A DNA stretch of 64,000 nt from an uncultured Kiloniellaceae bacterium (GTDB lineage Bacteria; Pseudomonadota; Alphaproteobacteria; Kiloniellales; Kiloniellaceae). The translations under genes were made by a program, and so were the position numbers. Shown one piece after another: positions 52,944-62,087 of this stretch (position 1 is the stretch's first letter; the number at the start of each line of letters is the position of its first letter). The stretch lies in contig CANLSF010000002.1 in the NCBI GenBank assembly GCA_947493695.1, positions 1,240,001 through 1,304,000 on the forward strand, written 5' to 3'. The notes under the pieces were generated by a model. The model saw only the letters and a program-made list of their open reading frames with translations, was not told the DNA's origin and did not search any database.

Positions 52944-54065
52944 ATGCCGCCCATACCCGCTGTGCAAAAATCAGCCGCGAACTATGACGGTCGTTACGGC
53001 CCCCTGATCGATCTTTCGCAAGCCGTTCCGGGTTATCCGGCCCACCCTCTCCTGCTTGATCAACTTGAGTCAGCGGCGAGGCAACCCGAATTGCTCGGTT
53101 ACGGAAGCATCGAAGGCGAGCAATCCCTGCGCGCTGCCTATGCACAGGATCTGAAACAGGTTTTCCGAACCGACTTCGACAGCACCGAAGTACACATCAC
53201 AGCAGGTTGTAACCAGGCGTTCGTGGCAACAGCCCTTACACTCGCCGGTCCCGGCGAAACACTGCTGTTGATTACGCCTTTCTACTTCAACCACGATTCA
53301 AGCCTCAGCATGCTCGGCATCAAAACCAAGGCCTTGGCTGCTCAGGCGACAGACGGTTTTCTACCGGATCCTGAGGCGGTGAGAGACGCCATAACGCCGG
53401 ATGTGAAGGCCATCGTGTGCATCACCCCCAACAACCCAACCGGCGCAGTCTATCCCCCTGAACTCATGGAGGCCTTGTTCGACATCTCTGTCGACCGGAA
53501 CATCTGGCTGATCGTTGATGAAACCTATCGCGATTTTCTGCCAGAGGGCGGGACTCCACCGCATGGTTTGTTTCAGCGCAAGAATTGGCGTGAGCACCTT
53601 GTCGGCTTATACAGCTTTTCAAAGTCCTTCTGCATTCCCGGACACCGGCTGGGCGCAATTACAGCAGGCGCGGAGATGGTCCAGCAAGTCGCCAAGGTGA
53701 TGGACAACCTTCAGATCTGCGCCCCACGGCCTCCCCAGACGGCCGTCGCCGCAGCAATGCCTCAATTGGGAGACTGGCGAGAGGAGAATCGTCAGGAAAT
53801 ATCGCGGAGACGCGAAACCCTGGAAAAGGTGATTGCGGGCCTTCCAGGTTGGGAGATCGCATCAGTGGGCGCCTACTTCAGCTATATCCAGCATCCCTTT
53901 GAGAACACCAATTCCATAGAGGTCGCGGAGCGCCTTGCTGCAGAACGCGGTGTTCTGAGCCTGCCGGGCACCTTCTTCGGTGAGGGGCAAGACGCTTTTC
54001 TGCGCGTGGCATTTGCCAATGCGGGTTGCCTGGAACTGGAAGAGCTTGCTGAGCGTTTAGCGTAA
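52944..54065 (+). CDS. Class I/II PLP-dependent aminotransferase
   Basis: Predicted 373 aa from ATG 52944; the frame is open from TTG 52875 and the true start is uncertain, as no clear ribosome site was found. Visible are CITPNNPTGAVYPPE, DETYRDFLPEGG and the PLP lysine in GLYSFSKSFCIPGHRLG, with a C-terminal LRVAFAN arginine for the substrate carboxylate. Fold type I aspartate-aminotransferase-like; the amino donor is unknown. It is convergent with the Ldh_2-type reductase gene and may belong to the same pathway. Confidence 0.88.
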   Translation: MPPIPAVQKSAANYDGRYGPLIDLSQAVPGYPAHPLLLDQLESAARQPELLGYGSIEGEQSLRAAYAQDLKQVFRTDFDSTEVHITAGCNQAFVATALTLAGPGETLLLITPFYFNHDSSLSMLGIKTKALAAQATDGFLPDPEAVRDAITPDVKAIVCITPNNPTGAVYPPELMEALFDISVDRNIWLIVDETYRDFLPEGGTPPHGLFQRKNWREHLVGLYSFSKSFCIPGHRLGAITAGAEMVQQVAKVMDNLQICAPRPPQTAVAAAMPQLGDWREENRQEISRRRETLEKVIAGLPGWEIASVGAYFSYIQHPFENTNSIEVAERLAAERGVLSLPGTFFGEGQDAFLRVAFANAGCLELEELAERLA

Positions 54066-54128
54066 AAAAACTGGCATCACAAACCGGACAGAGCCACCCG
54101 TTCCAGTCGACTCTTGTGCTGCCCTTCG

Positions 54129-55136
54129 TCAGCTTGCCGTACGAACTCTCTCGAGCAGCGCGGTAGATACCTGGATTCCTTCGCGATCATGACGTTTGCG
54201 CGCCGCACGGCGTCCCTGACCTGGGAGACGTGCGCCCGGCTGTTCAGCTATAGCATCGGCCAACGCCGAAATGCGGCCTGCGAAGGCACCGCCGGCTGTG
54301 ACCGCAGGGTCAATTGCCAGAAAGAACTGCCCAGTGCGGGGCGGGCCACCTTTTGTGCCACTAAAGGGTGCCGCGTCAATCCCAAGGTAGGCACCGGTCA
54401 GCGCCGCGGCCATAACCTCCGTGAGCAAACCAATACCAACCCCCTTGTAGCCGCCCGAGGGTGCCATTGATCCCTTGATGCCAAGCTCCGGATCACGAGT
54501 CGGTTGGCCATCCGGGTCGAGTGCCCAGCCTTCGGGAATCGGCCGCCCCTCCCGGGCGTGCTTCATGACCTCGGACTTAGCGACAACACTTGCGCTCTGA
54601 TCGATCAGGATCGCGGCCCCACCCTCGCCATCGGGAACGGCGAGCGAGAAAGGGTTTGTGCCGATGACCGGGCGACTACCGCCAACCGGCGCAATCGAAG
54701 CCGGTGCATTGGTGAAACCAAGACCAACTAACCCCTCCGCGGCCAGACGTTCGGTATGATATCCAAGGACCCCGCAGTTGTATGAGTCATGGATTGCGAG
54801 CGCGGCAACACCATGCTTTCGCGCTCGGGGCATCAGCTCTACGAAGCCCGCATCGATCGCGGCATGCGCAAAGCCGGTACCGGCATCGACCAGGACAGTG
54901 CCCTCTCGCGGGCAGGTGACCTTAGGTACGGCCTGCCCATCGACCTTGCCGCAACGCAAGTGCTCGGCATAAATCGGCAGATACATCAGGCCATGGCTTG
55001 CGATCCCTTCCCGCTCCGCAGCAGCGATGGCACGGGCGAGCGGACGGGCATTCTCTGCCCGCGCACCTGCGGCTTCCAGTATCTCAAAGGCCAGTGCCTC
55101 GATCTCACCCGGGTTCATAATCACGCTGTCAGTCAT
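54129..55136 (-). CDS. Malate/L-lactate dehydrogenase-family (Ldh_2) oxidoreductase
   Basis: A 335-aa NAD(P)-dependent enzyme of the Ldh_2 family: REGIASHGLMYLPIYAEHL, HDSYNCGVLGYHTERLA, GTNPFSLAVP and GGYKGVGIGLLTEVM. Members reduce 2-oxo acids, oxidise ureidoglycolate, or reduce cyclic imino acids (Pip2C/Pyr2C). In this operon, beside an oxoglutarate-semialdehyde-type dehydrogenase, the cyclic imino acid reductase activity is attractive but unproven. Last gene of the operon. Confidence 0.85.
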   Translation of the reverse strand: MTDSVIMNPGEIEALAFEILEAAGARAENARPLARAIAAAEREGIASHGLMYLPIYAEHLRCGKVDGQAVPKVTCPREGTVLVDAGTGFAHAAIDAGFVELMPRARKHGVAALAIHDSYNCGVLGYHTERLAAEGLVGLGFTNAPASIAPVGGSRPVIGTNPFSLAVPDGEGGAAILIDQSASVVAKSEVMKHAREGRPIPEGWALDPDGQPTRDPELGIKGSMAPSGGYKGVGIGLLTEVMAAALTGAYLGIDAAPFSGTKGGPPRTGQFFLAIDPAVTAGGAFAGRISALADAIAEQPGARLPGQGRRAARKRHDREGIQVSTALLERVRTAS

Positions 55137-55150
55137 TGGCGAAATCTCCG

Positions 55151-55855
55151 TTAATCTTGATCATGCAGGCCTGCACCGGCCCCTGCCCGGCGCGACGCCT
55201 CGGTTGCCGGTGCATAAGTTCGTTGAGCGAAGCCATCGAGCACACGCCAGGTCTCCACCGGAAGAACCTGAGCATCGGATCCAGGCCGACGCGCCTCACA
55301 AAGAAACTCTGTACTCCGAGTGACCAGCAGCTCACCGCTCAGAGGCACTTTCACCGCCTCCCAGTCCATAGCCGCAGGTCCTTCGGTCGTCGCCACAACC
55401 TGAAAGTCGTCGCCTGCCAGCAGGAACTGACACTCAAGATCACGGGCGGCGCGACAGAGAAACGGCACGATGAGGATCGGCCAATGCACAGGACCGAGAC
55501 CGAAACGCGCCCCCCCTGCGATCTCTTCGGCCCGGTCGGAAAGCGCTGCCCCCGTCGCAATCGGACAGAGCACACCGGCGTCACAAAGCCAGATACTGCC
55601 GTCAACGCGCGGCACATGCTTTGAAACCGAGGCATCAATCTCCGTAAGAACCGCCGCGAGCGCATCAGGACCAGGCAAGCGGTAGGCCGCCAACCAGCGC
55701 GCAGCGCGCCCAGCCTCCTCCGCCATGCCCCAGGTGAAACCTGCCCCCCTCGCTGCCTTGCGTCCCATGGCATCGATCTCCGCCAGCGAGACCCACCAGT
55801 CGCCGGTCGCATCTACCCTGGGGCCGGTCGGGGATTGAATGGTCGGATCGCTCAT
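55151..55855 (-). CDS. Conserved protein of unknown function (DUF3726-like)
   Basis: A 234-aa soluble protein opening, after a short tail, with WWVSLAEIDAMGRKAARGAG and GMAEEAGRAARWLAAY. The pattern recalls DUF3726 proteins often found beside Ldh_2-type dehydrogenases; I am fairly but not fully sure of the match. No catalytic motif is evident. Its ATG overlaps the preceding gene's stop (55852-55855), and the Ldh_2 gene follows after 14 bp. A role as helper or subunit in the same pathway is inferred. Confidence 0.65.
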   Translation of the reverse strand: MSDPTIQSPTGPRVDATGDWWVSLAEIDAMGRKAARGAGFTWGMAEEAGRAARWLAAYRLPGPDALAAVLTEIDASVSKHVPRVDGSIWLCDAGVLCPIATGAALSDRAEEIAGGARFGLGPVHWPILIVPFLCRAARDLECQFLLAGDDFQVVATTEGPAAMDWEAVKVPLSGELLVTRSTEFLCEARRPGSDAQVLPVETWRVLDGFAQRTYAPATEASRRAGAGAGLHDQD

Positions 55856-57558
55856 TCCGATGCCTGCAGGATCTCATGAGGGAAAGGTGCATCCCTGTAC
55901 ATGCATATCCGCACCCAGCGGTCGGAGCGTGGGTCGAAACGGTCGGCACCGAAGAAGGACAGTTTGCATCGCAGAAGGTCAATCGGCATCAGATCTGCGG
56001 AGATGAGATTGTCGCGAATCTCCGCATAGGGAAAACGTGCCGCAATTTGAGCCCGGCGGGCAATATGACGATGCTCGGAGTGGCTTAACAAAAACGCAGC
56101 AAGCGAAGGCTCGCCTTGCCAGACATCGAGATCAGCCGCCAGCCGGGCTGCATCACGTCCGGTCGAGAGCGGCTGCTCGTACTCCGACCCCTCCTCAGCA
56201 TCGCGTTCACCAAGCCGGGGTTCCAGTTTTTCCTCTGACACATACCAGAAGCGCGCTTGATTCGACGGCGCGTCGTAGTCCACTGAAAGCGCCCAGCCGT
56301 AGTTTTCAGCCAGGATGTCACGCAGAGCAGCGGCGGTCATACTGCCATCAATTCGAAAAGCGGCGTCCTCATCCGCGTCCATCAAATCCGCCAATTCGTC
56401 GACCAGATCGCCGTGCGGTTCGAGCAGCAGTGACACCAACAGCTCCTGACCCTCCAGAGAAAGCGCTTTCTCACCCCAGAGCCAGATCGCGTTCCAGGGC
56501 TGTTGCCGGGTAAAGACATCATCGCCACTACAGCGGGCAATCAAGGCATCCAGATCGTCGCGGAGGGCCGCCAGTTTTTCCTTCTGAACCGGGTGTTCAG
56601 AATGCCAGACCTCAACATTGTCAGAAGCTCGAGTGAGCGCGCCGCGGAAGCCTTCGATGCTGACGGCATCGGTACCGTTAAGAGCCCGCACGCGTGCAAG
56701 CGCTTTTTCACGTGCAAGAATCCAGTTGTTGAGCAGAACCGGATGATTGATCAGAAAGGGCGCCATCCCCAGGCCGGTCGAGTTGCCCACGCCGAAGCGG
56801 CGGCGCAGATCCGGCTCAAGGACCACGGCACGCGCGCCGCCTCTCACGCGCGCCATGTGTTCAACAAGATCGAGTGTAAAGCTTCGGGTCAGCCAGACCG
56901 ACAGCATTTCGGCCTGAAACGGCCCCTTCAATTCTGGCCGGCTCGCGATCCTCACCCGGTCAGCAGCCCCGAATTTGCCCGAGCCATAGACCGCGGTGGT
57001 GCGCATCAGATAGCCCACCGCATCAATCTGCGCGGCATCCGGTTGCCGGCCTTCGGTGAGGCACTCGACAACATACTCAAAAAGCCGCACGGAACGATTG
57101 GCACGGGAAAGCGAGAGTTCCTTGTCAGAAACTCGACCTGCTTCCTGCTTGGGCACGTTTCGCGCCAAACGTTGTATGTCTTCCTCAGTGGGTATTCCGT
57201 CGAAGAGCGCAAAGGTCGCATCCCAGGCGGTCGCAATCACCCTGTCCGACCGCATCTCGTCTGGTAGATCATGGGCGAAACAGACCAGCGAGTAGCTGCG
57301 TTCTCCACCTTCTACACTGTAGACCGCATGACCAACACCGTCGGCGTTAACCTCCCAGCAACGGCGTTCGAACCGCCAGGTCTCGCGCTTGAGCCGACGC
57401 AGCAAGCTCTGCATGAAGGAGAGACGCGTCGGATGAAACGAGCCCATCCGCGCCAAACGCATGACCCTGTCAGCGCTCCTTAGCGGCACGTCGCCGTGAT
57501 GTTCACGTGGCAAGATCACGAACCAGGCATCCCATGTGTTAGAGCGTTCCGGCGTCAA
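55852..57558 (-). CDS. Large soluble protein of unknown function
   Basis: 568 aa, with no signal peptide or membrane segment and no family that I recognise. Notable stretches are FILPREHHGD-like basic/acidic N-terminal residues, SFHPTRLSFMQSLLRRLKRE, and RRRFGVGNSTGLGMAPFLINHP in the middle, which looks like a nucleotide- or cofactor-binding glycine/asparagine loop. An acidic region (LMDADEDAAFRIDG) follows. It overlaps the DUF3726-like gene by 4 bp and sits between it and a BCCT carrier, so it is probably a cytosolic enzyme of the same pathway. Confidence 0.65.
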   Translation of the reverse strand: MTPERSNTWDAWFVILPREHHGDVPLRSADRVMRLARMGSFHPTRLSFMQSLLRRLKRETWRFERRCWEVNADGVGHAVYSVEGGERSYSLVCFAHDLPDEMRSDRVIATAWDATFALFDGIPTEEDIQRLARNVPKQEAGRVSDKELSLSRANRSVRLFEYVVECLTEGRQPDAAQIDAVGYLMRTTAVYGSGKFGAADRVRIASRPELKGPFQAEMLSVWLTRSFTLDLVEHMARVRGGARAVVLEPDLRRRFGVGNSTGLGMAPFLINHPVLLNNWILAREKALARVRALNGTDAVSIEGFRGALTRASDNVEVWHSEHPVQKEKLAALRDDLDALIARCSGDDVFTRQQPWNAIWLWGEKALSLEGQELLVSLLLEPHGDLVDELADLMDADEDAAFRIDGSMTAAALRDILAENYGWALSVDYDAPSNQARFWYVSEEKLEPRLGERDAEEGSEYEQPLSTGRDAARLAADLDVWQGEPSLAAFLLSHSEHRHIARRAQIAARFPYAEIRDNLISADLMPIDLLRCKLSFFGADRFDPRSDRWVRICMYRDAPFPHEILQASE

Positions 57559-57626
57559 AGAATTCCAACTTCAGGACAGCTGGCACCTCTATGCCCTTGG
57601 GCACAAAGGCACCAGCACCTGAGAAC

Positions 57627-59468
57627 TTACTCGGCAGCCTGCGTACTGGCTTGCGAGACAGCGTGCTTGTCACGCAACCCGTCACGATAAAGCGCCTTGA
57701 TCAATGAGGCACACATCAGCCCCATGACCATGGTAAAGGGCAAAGCTCCGATGATCATCGCAGATTTCAGGGCTTCCATAGGGTCGGCTCCGCTGTTTGT
57801 TTTACCTGCAACCAGCAAAGTTCCGATGACCAGCGTTAGGATCACACCCCAGACGATGCGGTGCTTGACGCCGGTTTCCTGCTCGCCGCCGGACATGATG
57901 GTGTTCATTACCAGAATGCCGGAATCAGCAGACGTCACCAGGAACGTCAGAATGAGCACAACACACATCACGGTGATTGCCGAGAGGAAACCGCCTGAAA
58001 GCATCTGCCCCAGGGTGACAAAGAGCTTCGCGGTATTGGACGCTCCGATAATCGCCCCCTCTGCCGCACCACTTAACTCCAGATCAATCGCCGTGCCGCC
58101 CAGAATGGTCATCCAGGCAAAGCACACCAGAGCAGGCGCAACGACGCAGCCAAGGATGAACTCACGAACCGTACGGCCCTTCGAAATACGGGCAAGGAAC
58201 AGACCCACGAAAGGCGAGAACGCAATCCACCAGGCCCAATAGAAGGTCGTCCAACCGGCCTGCCAGCCAAACTGGCGTCCCTCCGTCCCGGCTGCGTAGG
58301 CTGCAACCTGAACCTCGGCAGGCAGTGCTGCTGCCGCCCCCGTCAAGCCGCTCTGGAATTTCTCCAGAGAGCCCCAGGCATTGGTGGCCCCGGCATAAAG
58401 GTCACTGGCCAGAGGCGCAGCTTCCGCAGGCAGAGCGGCGGCGAATGCCTCCGCCGATTGCGGCCCGTAAGCCCCGAAGGAAAGCGAGAGGAAGTTCAGA
58501 AGGTAATCCGCCAGCGCCATGCCGTAAGTGGTCATGGCAAAGAGAAACGAGCCGAAGATCACAAAGGTCAGCAAGAGGATCAGCGAGAGAACGAGATTAA
58601 GATTGGACAGGTATTTCACACCACGGCCAACACCTGACACAGCGGAGATGATCGACATGCCCATGATCAGGACCAGAGACACGATCAGTCCCACAGTGCC
58701 CGGCTTGGGCGCGTCACCCGTCATATCCATCATCCACTCCATGCCTGTGATCGCATACATGCCATCAACAAACTGGCTGACACCGAAGCCGATGGTGACC
58801 GATACACCCAGAATGGTCGCAACGACGCCCAGTACATCAACGATATGGCCGAAGGGGCCATTTACGTATTTGCCGAACAAGGGCGTCAGTGCCGAACGAA
58901 TGGTGAGAGGCATATCACGTGTGTAGGCGTAATACGCCAGCGACAGCCCGGTTACGACATAAATTGCCCAGGCGTGGAAGCCGTAGTGCAGGAAGGTGTA
59001 GCGATAGGCGGCCTGAACCGCACCTTCAGTATTGGCAGCCGTGTCCCCATCGAGGACGACGGGATTGGACCCCCAGAGTCCGAGAGGTTCAGCCGTGGCA
59101 AAAACCATCAGGCCGACTCCAAGGCCGGCACCGAACATCATGGAAAACCATGAAAAGTTCGAGAACTCAGGCGCCTCGCCTTCGCGCCCCATCAGGCGCT
59201 TGCCGGTTTGCGGCAAAATGGCAAGTACCGCCAGAAAGACCGCAAAAAAGCCGACGATGACTATGTAAAAACCATTGAAGCCTTCCAGCAACGACCAATT
59301 GACGCTCCCGAGAACGCCGTTGGCATTGGCTGGCCAGAACAGCGCCCAAATCACGAGCAAGGCCATTGTAAACTTGCTGATCAGCGCGATTGGAAGACTG
59401 TAGCCTTCGTAAAATCCGCCCGGAGCTTTCGCAATCTCCAGGTCGGTAAATGGTGGTTTGATCGACAT
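57627..59468 (-). CDS. BCCT-family betaine/carnitine/choline transporter
   Basis: A 613-aa carrier with 12 membrane helices. WTTFYWAWWIAFSPFVGLF and ISKGRTVREFILG form the family's Trp-rich signature in the eighth helix and loop. MFGAGLGVGLMVFATAEPLG carries the unwound-helix glycine region. The hydrophilic C-terminal tail is short. It imports a quaternary or N-methylated amine, perhaps for breakdown rather than osmoprotection, as it sits among catabolic genes. Confidence 0.94.
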   Translation of the reverse strand: MSIKPPFTDLEIAKAPGGFYEGYSLPIALISKFTMALLVIWALFWPANANGVLGSVNWSLLEGFNGFYIVIVGFFAVFLAVLAILPQTGKRLMGREGEAPEFSNFSWFSMMFGAGLGVGLMVFATAEPLGLWGSNPVVLDGDTAANTEGAVQAAYRYTFLHYGFHAWAIYVVTGLSLAYYAYTRDMPLTIRSALTPLFGKYVNGPFGHIVDVLGVVATILGVSVTIGFGVSQFVDGMYAITGMEWMMDMTGDAPKPGTVGLIVSLVLIMGMSIISAVSGVGRGVKYLSNLNLVLSLILLLTFVIFGSFLFAMTTYGMALADYLLNFLSLSFGAYGPQSAEAFAAALPAEAAPLASDLYAGATNAWGSLEKFQSGLTGAAAALPAEVQVAAYAAGTEGRQFGWQAGWTTFYWAWWIAFSPFVGLFLARISKGRTVREFILGCVVAPALVCFAWMTILGGTAIDLELSGAAEGAIIGASNTAKLFVTLGQMLSGGFLSAITVMCVVLILTFLVTSADSGILVMNTIMSGGEQETGVKHRIVWGVILTLVIGTLLVAGKTNSGADPMEALKSAMIIGALPFTMVMGLMCASLIKALYRDGLRDKHAVSQASTQAAE

Positions 59469-59536
59469 CTTTCCCTCCCAGTGTTTCGTAAAGTTTCCTG
59501 TCCGTCCGACCTCTTATCTGCGGGCCGGTAAGGTTT

Positions 59537-60547
59537 TTATTCGGCAACCAGTGTCCGACGCTCATGTTCGTTCAAGCCTTGCGATCCGAAACTGCGGTCG
59601 AAGAAACTCAACCAGTTCCCTCCCATGATCGCCGCAACATCGGCTGCGTCGAAGCCAACCTGCCTGAGGCCCGCCTCGACATTTCCAAAATCTCTGTTGT
59701 CTCGGAACCATGAAGGCATCGGCGGAAAGCCGACGTCAGTGCGAGACCCTTCGCCGTAGTCGATCTCTTTGGTCCAGCGGCCGACCCGCATCCACTCGAC
59801 AACGCTGTCCGGTTGATCCTGACAAAGGTCCGATCCAATACCGATCCGCGTCACGCCCATAATCTCGGCGCTCCGCGCGACCATCTCGCAGAAACTCTCC
59901 AGGCTACAATCCGACTTATCCTTCAGATGATGCGGATAGAGTGAGAAACCAATCATGCCGCCGCTCTGTCCCAGCGCCCGAAGCACGGCATCGGACTTGT
60001 TGCGCAACGCGGGGTGCCAGAAAGCGGGATTGGCGTGCGTAATCGCGATAGGCCGTTCTGAGATCTCGATTGCTTCGAGCGTGGATCGTTCGGCGGAATG
60101 GCTCATGTCGATCACCAGTCCGACCCGGTTCATCTCGGCGATCACCTGACGGCCCATGCGGGTGATGCCAGGATCTTCGCTTTCATAACAACCGGTCGCC
60201 AACAGCGATTGATTGTTGTAGCTGAGCTGCATGAATCGAGCGCCAAGCGTATGGACAATCTCAACCAGACCGATGTCGTCTTCAATCGGGGAGCAATTCT
60301 GAAACCCGAAGAGAATCGCCGTCCGCCCAGCGGCTTTGGCGGTCCGCACATCGTCGCCGCTGCGGGCATGACAGATCAGATCGGGATAGTCTTCGAACCA
60401 GCGGTTCCAACGTTCGATGTTCAGCACCATCTCGCGAAAATTCTCATGATAGGCGATCGTCACATGGACGGCATCGACACCGCCCTCGCGCATCTCGCGG
60501 AAAATCTTCGGTGACCAGTTTGCATATTGCAGTGCGTCAATGATCAT
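59537..60547 (-). CDS. Membrane dipeptidase (peptidase M19)-like protein with altered metal site
   Basis: A 336-aa protein of the renal dipeptidase fold. GCYESEDPGITRMG, VIDMSHSAERSTLEAI, AITHANPAF and GIGSDLC hold the distal metal residues. But the N-terminal H-x-D of classical M19 enzymes is missing (MIIDALQYANW), and the bridging-Glu position reads GFQN. A single-metal site and a non-peptidase activity (amide or lactam cleavage) are possible. No signal peptide, so it acts in the cytoplasm. Its start overlaps the end of the aldehyde dehydrogenase gene (ATGA). Confidence 0.85.
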   Translation of the reverse strand: MIIDALQYANWSPKIFREMREGGVDAVHVTIAYHENFREMVLNIERWNRWFEDYPDLICHARSGDDVRTAKAAGRTAILFGFQNCSPIEDDIGLVEIVHTLGARFMQLSYNNQSLLATGCYESEDPGITRMGRQVIAEMNRVGLVIDMSHSAERSTLEAIEISERPIAITHANPAFWHPALRNKSDAVLRALGQSGGMIGFSLYPHHLKDKSDCSLESFCEMVARSAEIMGVTRIGIGSDLCQDQPDSVVEWMRVGRWTKEIDYGEGSRTDVGFPPMPSWFRDNRDFGNVEAGLRQVGFDAADVAAIMGGNWLSFFDRSFGSQGLNEHERRTLVAE

Positions 60548-61995
60548 TCCGGCCCCCCCGCATTTATGTAGGCGGTTTTAATCGTGGTATAGAACTCAGC
60601 AGCCGCACGTCCCTGTTCGCGCGGGCCGTAGGAACTCTCGCCCCGACCACCGAAAGGAACGTGATAGTCGGTGCCCGCAGTGGGCAGGTTCACCATGACG
60701 CAGCCGCTTCGGGCGTTCCGCCGGAAATGGGTGGCACGGGCAAGATTGCGGGTCATGATACCCGCTGTCAGGCCAAAACGCGTGTCGTTGACGACTGCGA
60801 GCGCCTCGTCGTAAGAGCCAACCCTGATCAGGCAGGCGATTGGCGCAAAGAGCTCCTCACGGTTTACCTGCCAGTCGTTTTGAGTACCGCCGATGACCGC
60901 CGGTGTCATGTAATAGCCTTCGGTTTCCATCTGCAAAGGCACACCGCCCGTCAGGAGTTCTCCGCCTTCGCGTTGCGCTAAAGCAACGTTCTCAAGATTC
61001 TGACGAAGCTGCACTTCCGAAACAACCGGCCCCATCTGTGTCTCAGGAGCCAGGGCATGGCCAACCTTCATGGTGCTCGCCGCAGCGATCAGTTTTTCGG
61101 CAAAAGCATCGTAGATCGCTTCGTGCACGACCAGGCGCGAGGACGCCGTGCACTTCTGACCCGTACCGCCGAAAGCGCCGTTCATCGCGGCCGCCACAGC
61201 AAGATCGAGATCGGCGTCGTCCATCACCGCGAGCGCATTCTTGGAGCCCATCTCCATTTGCAACTTGGTCAGGTTGCCGATGGCCGAGGCGGCAATACCC
61301 TTGCCGACGGCGACCGATCCCGTGAAGCTGATGGCGTCGATATCCGGGCTTTCAACCAGGCGCTGTCCGACAGCACCACCCGCCCCCATGACCAGATTGA
61401 AAAGTCCGGCGGGCAGATCCTGTTTGGCGATGATTTCCGTCAGTGCAACTGCGGAGGCGGGAACCAGGTTTGCCGGTTTCCAGACAACCGCATTACCGAA
61501 TGCGAGCGCTGGAGCGATCTTCCACACCGCCGTCGCCGTCGGAAAGTTCCAGGGACTGATCACCGCGACGGTCCCGACCGGCTCCCGGCGAATATCGACT
61601 TCAATGCCGGGACGTACACTGTCGGCGTTCTGACCGAGTTGGCGCAGGGCTTCTGCTGCGTAGTAAGTGAAGAACTGCCCCGCGCGGTAGATCTCGCCCT
61701 TGCCTTCAGCCAGAGGTTTGCCTTCCTCCCGGCTGAGAAGCTCGCCCAGTTCACCGCTGCGCGCGATCAGTTCCTCACCAATCGCCTGCAGTGCCGCCTG
61801 ACGTTGCTCCGGACCGGTTTTGGACCAGGCTGCCTGCGCGACCCGGGCCGACGCAATGGCGTCATCCAGTTGACCGGCGCTGGCTTGAGCGTAACGGCCA
61901 ATCAGATCCGCGACATCCGAAGGGTTGCGGTTCTCGACCTCGCTTTCGCCATCACACCATTCACCGGCAATAAAGTTTCGCCCAACACCGCTCAT
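60544..61995 (-). CDS. Aldehyde dehydrogenase, 2-oxoglutarate-semialdehyde dehydrogenase-like
   Basis: A 483-aa NAD(P)-dependent aldehyde dehydrogenase. Visible are the oxyanion Asn in ISPWNFPTATAVW, catalytic Glu in LQMEMGSKNALAV and catalytic Cys in GQKCTASSR. GCVMVNLPTAGTDYHVPFGG resembles alpha-ketoglutaric semialdehyde dehydrogenases of sugar-acid and hydroxyproline breakdown. First gene of the six-gene operon, divergent from a LysR gene. Exact aldehyde unproven. Confidence 0.9.
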   Translation of the reverse strand: MSGVGRNFIAGEWCDGESEVENRNPSDVADLIGRYAQASAGQLDDAIASARVAQAAWSKTGPEQRQAALQAIGEELIARSGELGELLSREEGKPLAEGKGEIYRAGQFFTYYAAEALRQLGQNADSVRPGIEVDIRREPVGTVAVISPWNFPTATAVWKIAPALAFGNAVVWKPANLVPASAVALTEIIAKQDLPAGLFNLVMGAGGAVGQRLVESPDIDAISFTGSVAVGKGIAASAIGNLTKLQMEMGSKNALAVMDDADLDLAVAAAMNGAFGGTGQKCTASSRLVVHEAIYDAFAEKLIAAASTMKVGHALAPETQMGPVVSEVQLRQNLENVALAQREGGELLTGGVPLQMETEGYYMTPAVIGGTQNDWQVNREELFAPIACLIRVGSYDEALAVVNDTRFGLTAGIMTRNLARATHFRRNARSGCVMVNLPTAGTDYHVPFGGRGESSYGPREQGRAAAEFYTTIKTAYINAGGPE

Positions 61996-62009
61996 TCAAC
62001 ACCTCCCAG

Positions 62010-62087
62010 TTTCAGTTGAAAGGCTTGACATGAGCTTGAGTTTCATTCAATCAGAAAGAATTGAAATAAGTTTCAGAAAAACTGAAA
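62010..62087. promoter_or_regulatory. Array of six TTTCA/TGAAA half-sites between ALDH operon and LysR
   Basis: Three inverted pairs of TTTCA and TGAAA: 62010-62021 (2-bp spacer), 62041-62066 (16-bp spacer) and 62071-62087 (TTTCAGAAAAACTGAAA, 7-bp spacer). The last half-site touches the LysR ATG at 62087. The array fills most of the 91-bp divergent region, so the regulator could control both directions and repress itself. Confidence 0.7.

Noticed and set aside
57592-57603. TGCCCTTGGGCA palindrome between the BCCT and 568-aa genes
   Set aside because: Short, no U-tract and no clear partner; may form by chance in GC-rich DNA.
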